Of a stretch of 64,000 nt of DNA, positions 61,099 through 64,000 are shown piece after piece. Source of the stretch: Temnopleurus reevesii (lineage: Eukaryota; Echinodermata; Echinoidea; Temnopleuroida; Temnopleuridae); the NCBI GenBank assembly GCA_036244855.1, contig BQKZ01000346.1, forward strand, positions 124,001-188,000. Reading direction: 5' to 3'. Positions within the stretch are counted from its first letter, which is position 1. Every line of letters starts with the position of its first letter. The notes below the pieces were generated by a model. That model did not search any database and was not told the DNA's origin. It saw only the letters and a list, made by a program, of their open reading frames with translations. Position numbers and translations under genes: made by a program.

Positions 61099-62674
61099 GT
61101 TTGTTATTTATCATGCAATCCAAAGTCTTCACAATATATTTCCATATATTCCTCATATATTCCAATGCATGTATTCATGTATGCTCAGGGATCTGCTACT
61201 GTTGAGGTTTGTCTGATAAAATACACTTAGAATGGCAAGCATCGTCTACATCAGACACACATATCATGTAGCTCCATCTAACATAGATGGATAATAGCGT
61301 TGTAGAGCTAGAAACCAATCCACTTGTTTAGAACTCAGCGGGAGAAACGCTAGTTTGGGGTCAGGTCATCTAAACAAGATATCCTCAAAACATTCCAGTG
61401 AAAGATAACTCCACCACTATAAGACATTCAAAATGTTCTCATAACAATCCTACAGAAGATATCTGCACAATAACACCGGTTCCCTCAGCTAAATAACCAA
61501 AATCAGCCATGGTGTCCTTGTTATCACATGTAAATGTTGTCAAGATTGTTATCTCCAATCTCAGTGTACACACCTCAGAAATGTGTGTTTCTCCTCCAAC
61601 CAGAGTCGAGTGGGTAGCGATCAGGGATTTTGTATTGTACTGTTGACAATACTCTTTCATCTCCCCTCAATGGATCAAAGTACCCATTCAGGTGAATGGA
61701 AATCTTTTACAAACTTTGTCTGATATAATCTGGTTTTTAGCCCTAACTGGGACCCTGGTTATTGTTGGTATTCATAGAACTGTTAACAGTTATGTCTTGC
61801 AATAAGCCAATAGTTAGTGGACCAAGAATTATATCCTCTAATTGATTTTGGTCATAGAAACTAAGTGTTCCACATAATCTCCTGATATAATGTTTGACAA
61901 ACATTTAAAGGAATAATTGATGGTTTGTATCTCCTGATTGAATGAACCACCCAATTTTCAGCTTTATGAAGCTTATCATGTTTGTTTACTTGTATTTGCC
62001 CAGTCTATCTGACAGACGCATTTCAAAGAACCCTGAGTATTATTTGCCATATTCACAACTAAAATCATATTACACATCAAATGGCTTTCAAAATCATAAT
62101 ACAATCTCCATATAAAAATGTAATTGCCCTTGTGATTGAAAGGGATAATCATTGAAAAAAAATATTAATAAAAAAGGTTCATTCATGCCAAAGCATACTA
62201 AAAGTATAATGAATAGATAAACTTGCAAAAGATGAATATTAAATCATATTCACAGAAACCCATGTGTCACTTCGGACTGAAACATACAACAATACCAACA
62301 AATTAATAACCCTAGAAAGATGAATATCTAATCATATTCACAGAAAACCATTTATGATCTCCTGGAAAAGAGAATGCCTGATCAAGTGGAGGTACATTGC
62401 ATTGCTCTCTGGAAGGGGAAGTTCCCATGGTAACCATAATCACCACTGTAAACAGAATGGCAGCAATGTCCCCTCACTTGACCTTTATTGAACGCAGTCT
62501 ACACCCACAGACCTTATTCACTGCTGTGGTCTGTTTGTAACGAAAAACCTTCATCACAGTCATAGTAACATATATTTTCAGGAGGTGTGAATACTGAAAT
62601 GTTTCTAGACAGCTTTTGTCTAATTTGGTCATTCATATGATCAAAGCTTGGTTATGTATTGCCCAGCTTTTTTA

Positions 62675-62835
62675 ATCATTATTATTATTATCATTATCAT
62701 CAATATTATCACCATCATTATCATTATATTTTCATTATTACTATTTACCATCATCATTATTATCATCACCACCATCATAACAATCATCATCATTTGCCTA
62801 AAAATTATAATCATCATCATGACTATCGTCATCAG
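62675..62835. repeat. (ATT/ATC)n satellite
   Basis: Low-complexity trinucleotide tract with spurious ORFs. Confidence 0.9.
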
Positions 62836-63179
62836 TTTCATTGTAACATTTTTTCGGGAGAGGGGAATGGCCTAAATAATGAGAAGGATCAAGTAATTGG
62901 TGATTCCACTGGATATCTGATCAAAATATATGGGGGCATGATTTTTTTTAGTGGAATAGGTTTTGTGGGCACCCACAATGATTGATCCTACTTAATCGTG
63001 AACATCGTACACGTTGGACCCTGCTTTTTGACAATGATGTCAAATAACCTTTCCACAGTAACTATCCATTTGTGTAAGGCCTACAAATCAACTATATACA
63101 TCTTCTGATGGCATCTACAGTGTGACATTAAAAATCCATTGAGGGCAATCTTTGACCTACATATCACTTTGTCATGATT

Positions 63180-63408
63180 CAGTCACATATGTCAGATACA
63201 ACATATCACATGGGGGTAAACCAATGTCTATTTTCAGTTTTATAGTGTTATGTGTTGTTTATATACATGTATTTTTTGTAATTTATCACTTTTTTCACTT
63301 TTTTTTCACAATTCTATTTTGTCTTGTATTACTTTTGTGCTTTTAATTTGTTATTTTATGTGTTTTTAAAGAGATGTAAATAAAATTGAATTGAATTGAA
63401 TTGAATTT
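63180..63408 (+). repeat. Probable non-LTR retroelement 3' end with (ATTGA)n tail
   Basis: T-rich stretch, then gagatgtaaataaaattgaa and five or so ttgaa units. AATAAA followed by a pentanucleotide tail is typical of CR1/L2-like LINE ends. Confidence 0.55.
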
Positions 63409-64000
63409 TGATAGATATTATCAATATAAAGTTTACATTTATTTCAAGTGTTATTTATTCAATACTATTTATGTAATGTTGACAATGATTGGGCAACGTA
63501 GGCTTTCTATAATTTTTTTTTTGTTTACTGTATAATTTATATTCTAACCTATATGCTTGATATTTTTTCTGTACATGATATCATGTGTTCTATTGGAATG
63601 GATATAAATTCAATAGGCCTCTTGATAGTATATAACATAAGATCTCTAACATACCAGATGGTCTTTATCAGATCGCATACTAGTTATTACGGAAAGCTGA
63701 ATTCCAATGTCATTAAAATCAGTATGACTTCTTTATATACTTTGAATTGTAATTGCAGTCCATTGGGTTGACATTTGAAAAAATGTTGAACTTAATAAGT
63801 TCAAAGACAAGTAAATTACACCCTATATGAATACTTTTTTACTCTATTCACAATGTTAATTCAATTGAATTAGTACAAAACAAATTTTCAAGTGACAATG
63901 CTTTGATTTCCTTATTTTGTTTGAAATTTTCTCATTTCCTTTGCAGACCTGTATGGAAATCTGAATATACTTGTTTCTCTTTTCTTCAGTAACCTTTTGG

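Larger units (their letters stand above)
57496..61061 (-). other. Intron 1 (3.6 kb)
   Basis: Holds the nested repeat at 57.9-58.2 kb, a ggg/ttgccc repeat at 59.4-59.7 kb and a trinucleotide satellite at 60.2-60.4 kb. No further exon recognised. Confidence 0.65.
61099..64000. other. 5' flank / 5' UTR region of the nesprin gene
   Basis: No coding exon recognised. Must hold the 5' UTR start or upstream noncoding exons of this transcript. 62380-62550 is less AT-rich than its surroundings, but I find no core promoter motif I would defend. Confidence 0.5.

Noticed and set aside
60190..60502. His-rich and Met-rich ORFs
   Set aside because: Simple-sequence artefacts, as are those at 62641-62985 and 12644-12976.
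61439..61660. 73-aa minus-strand ORF upstream of exon 1
   Set aside because: No match to nesprin N-termini, no joined splice sites I can support, no recognisable domain.

Overview
The window is metazoan nuclear DNA: AT-rich, intron-dense, one 915-base assembly gap, many short interspersed repeats. The best guess for the organism is a deuterostome invertebrate, most likely a sea urchin, judged from nesprin similarity and from repeat style (tRNA-derived SINEs with '...gcgctatataaat' tails, pentanucleotide-tailed LINE ends, trinucleotide intron satellites). The species was not identified.

Almost the whole window is one gene on the minus strand: the 5' part of a nesprin (SYNE1/SYNE2-type giant KASH protein; relatives are Drosophila MSP-300 and C. 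elegans ANC-1). I could place 77 consecutive coding exons from a start codon at 61098 to 2454. Every junction has a plausible donor and acceptor and the phases agree throughout. The exons sum to 14,820 nt (4,940 codons). Exons 1-5 carry the first calponin-homology (CH) domain, exon 6 the linker and start of CH2, and exons 7-8 the rest of CH2. From exon 10 on there is an uninterrupted rod of spectrin repeats. The C-terminal rod and KASH anchor must lie beyond the left edge. The protein would bind F-actin through the CH pair and link it to the outer nuclear membrane.

From exon 44 to exon 75 the rod is built from ten successive two-repeat modules of about 648 nt, usually cut into 165+327+156 nt exons. 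Three otherwise intact rod exons (48, 52, 71) each hold one in-frame stop, TAG, TAA and TAA. Each fits a glutamine position, judged from paralogous exons of the same gene.

The introns show repeated local copying of exon pieces: an extra copy of the last CH2 exon (49.6 kb), a full copy of exon 34 next to a single N (29.2/30.3 kb), fragments of exons 36 and 38, and two arrays that repeat a 3' splice site together with the exon start (exon 68, 10.1-10.8 kb; exon 4, 55.8-56.5 kb). Mobile elements include a 2.45-kb non-autonomous LTR element 42 nt from the exon 9 acceptor, a tRNA-derived SINE, fold-back elements, and a TA-flanked miniature element nested in an older repeat whose empty-site copy is also in the window. 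The region right of 61.1 kb (5' flank) and the first 1 kb hold nothing I recognise as coding.
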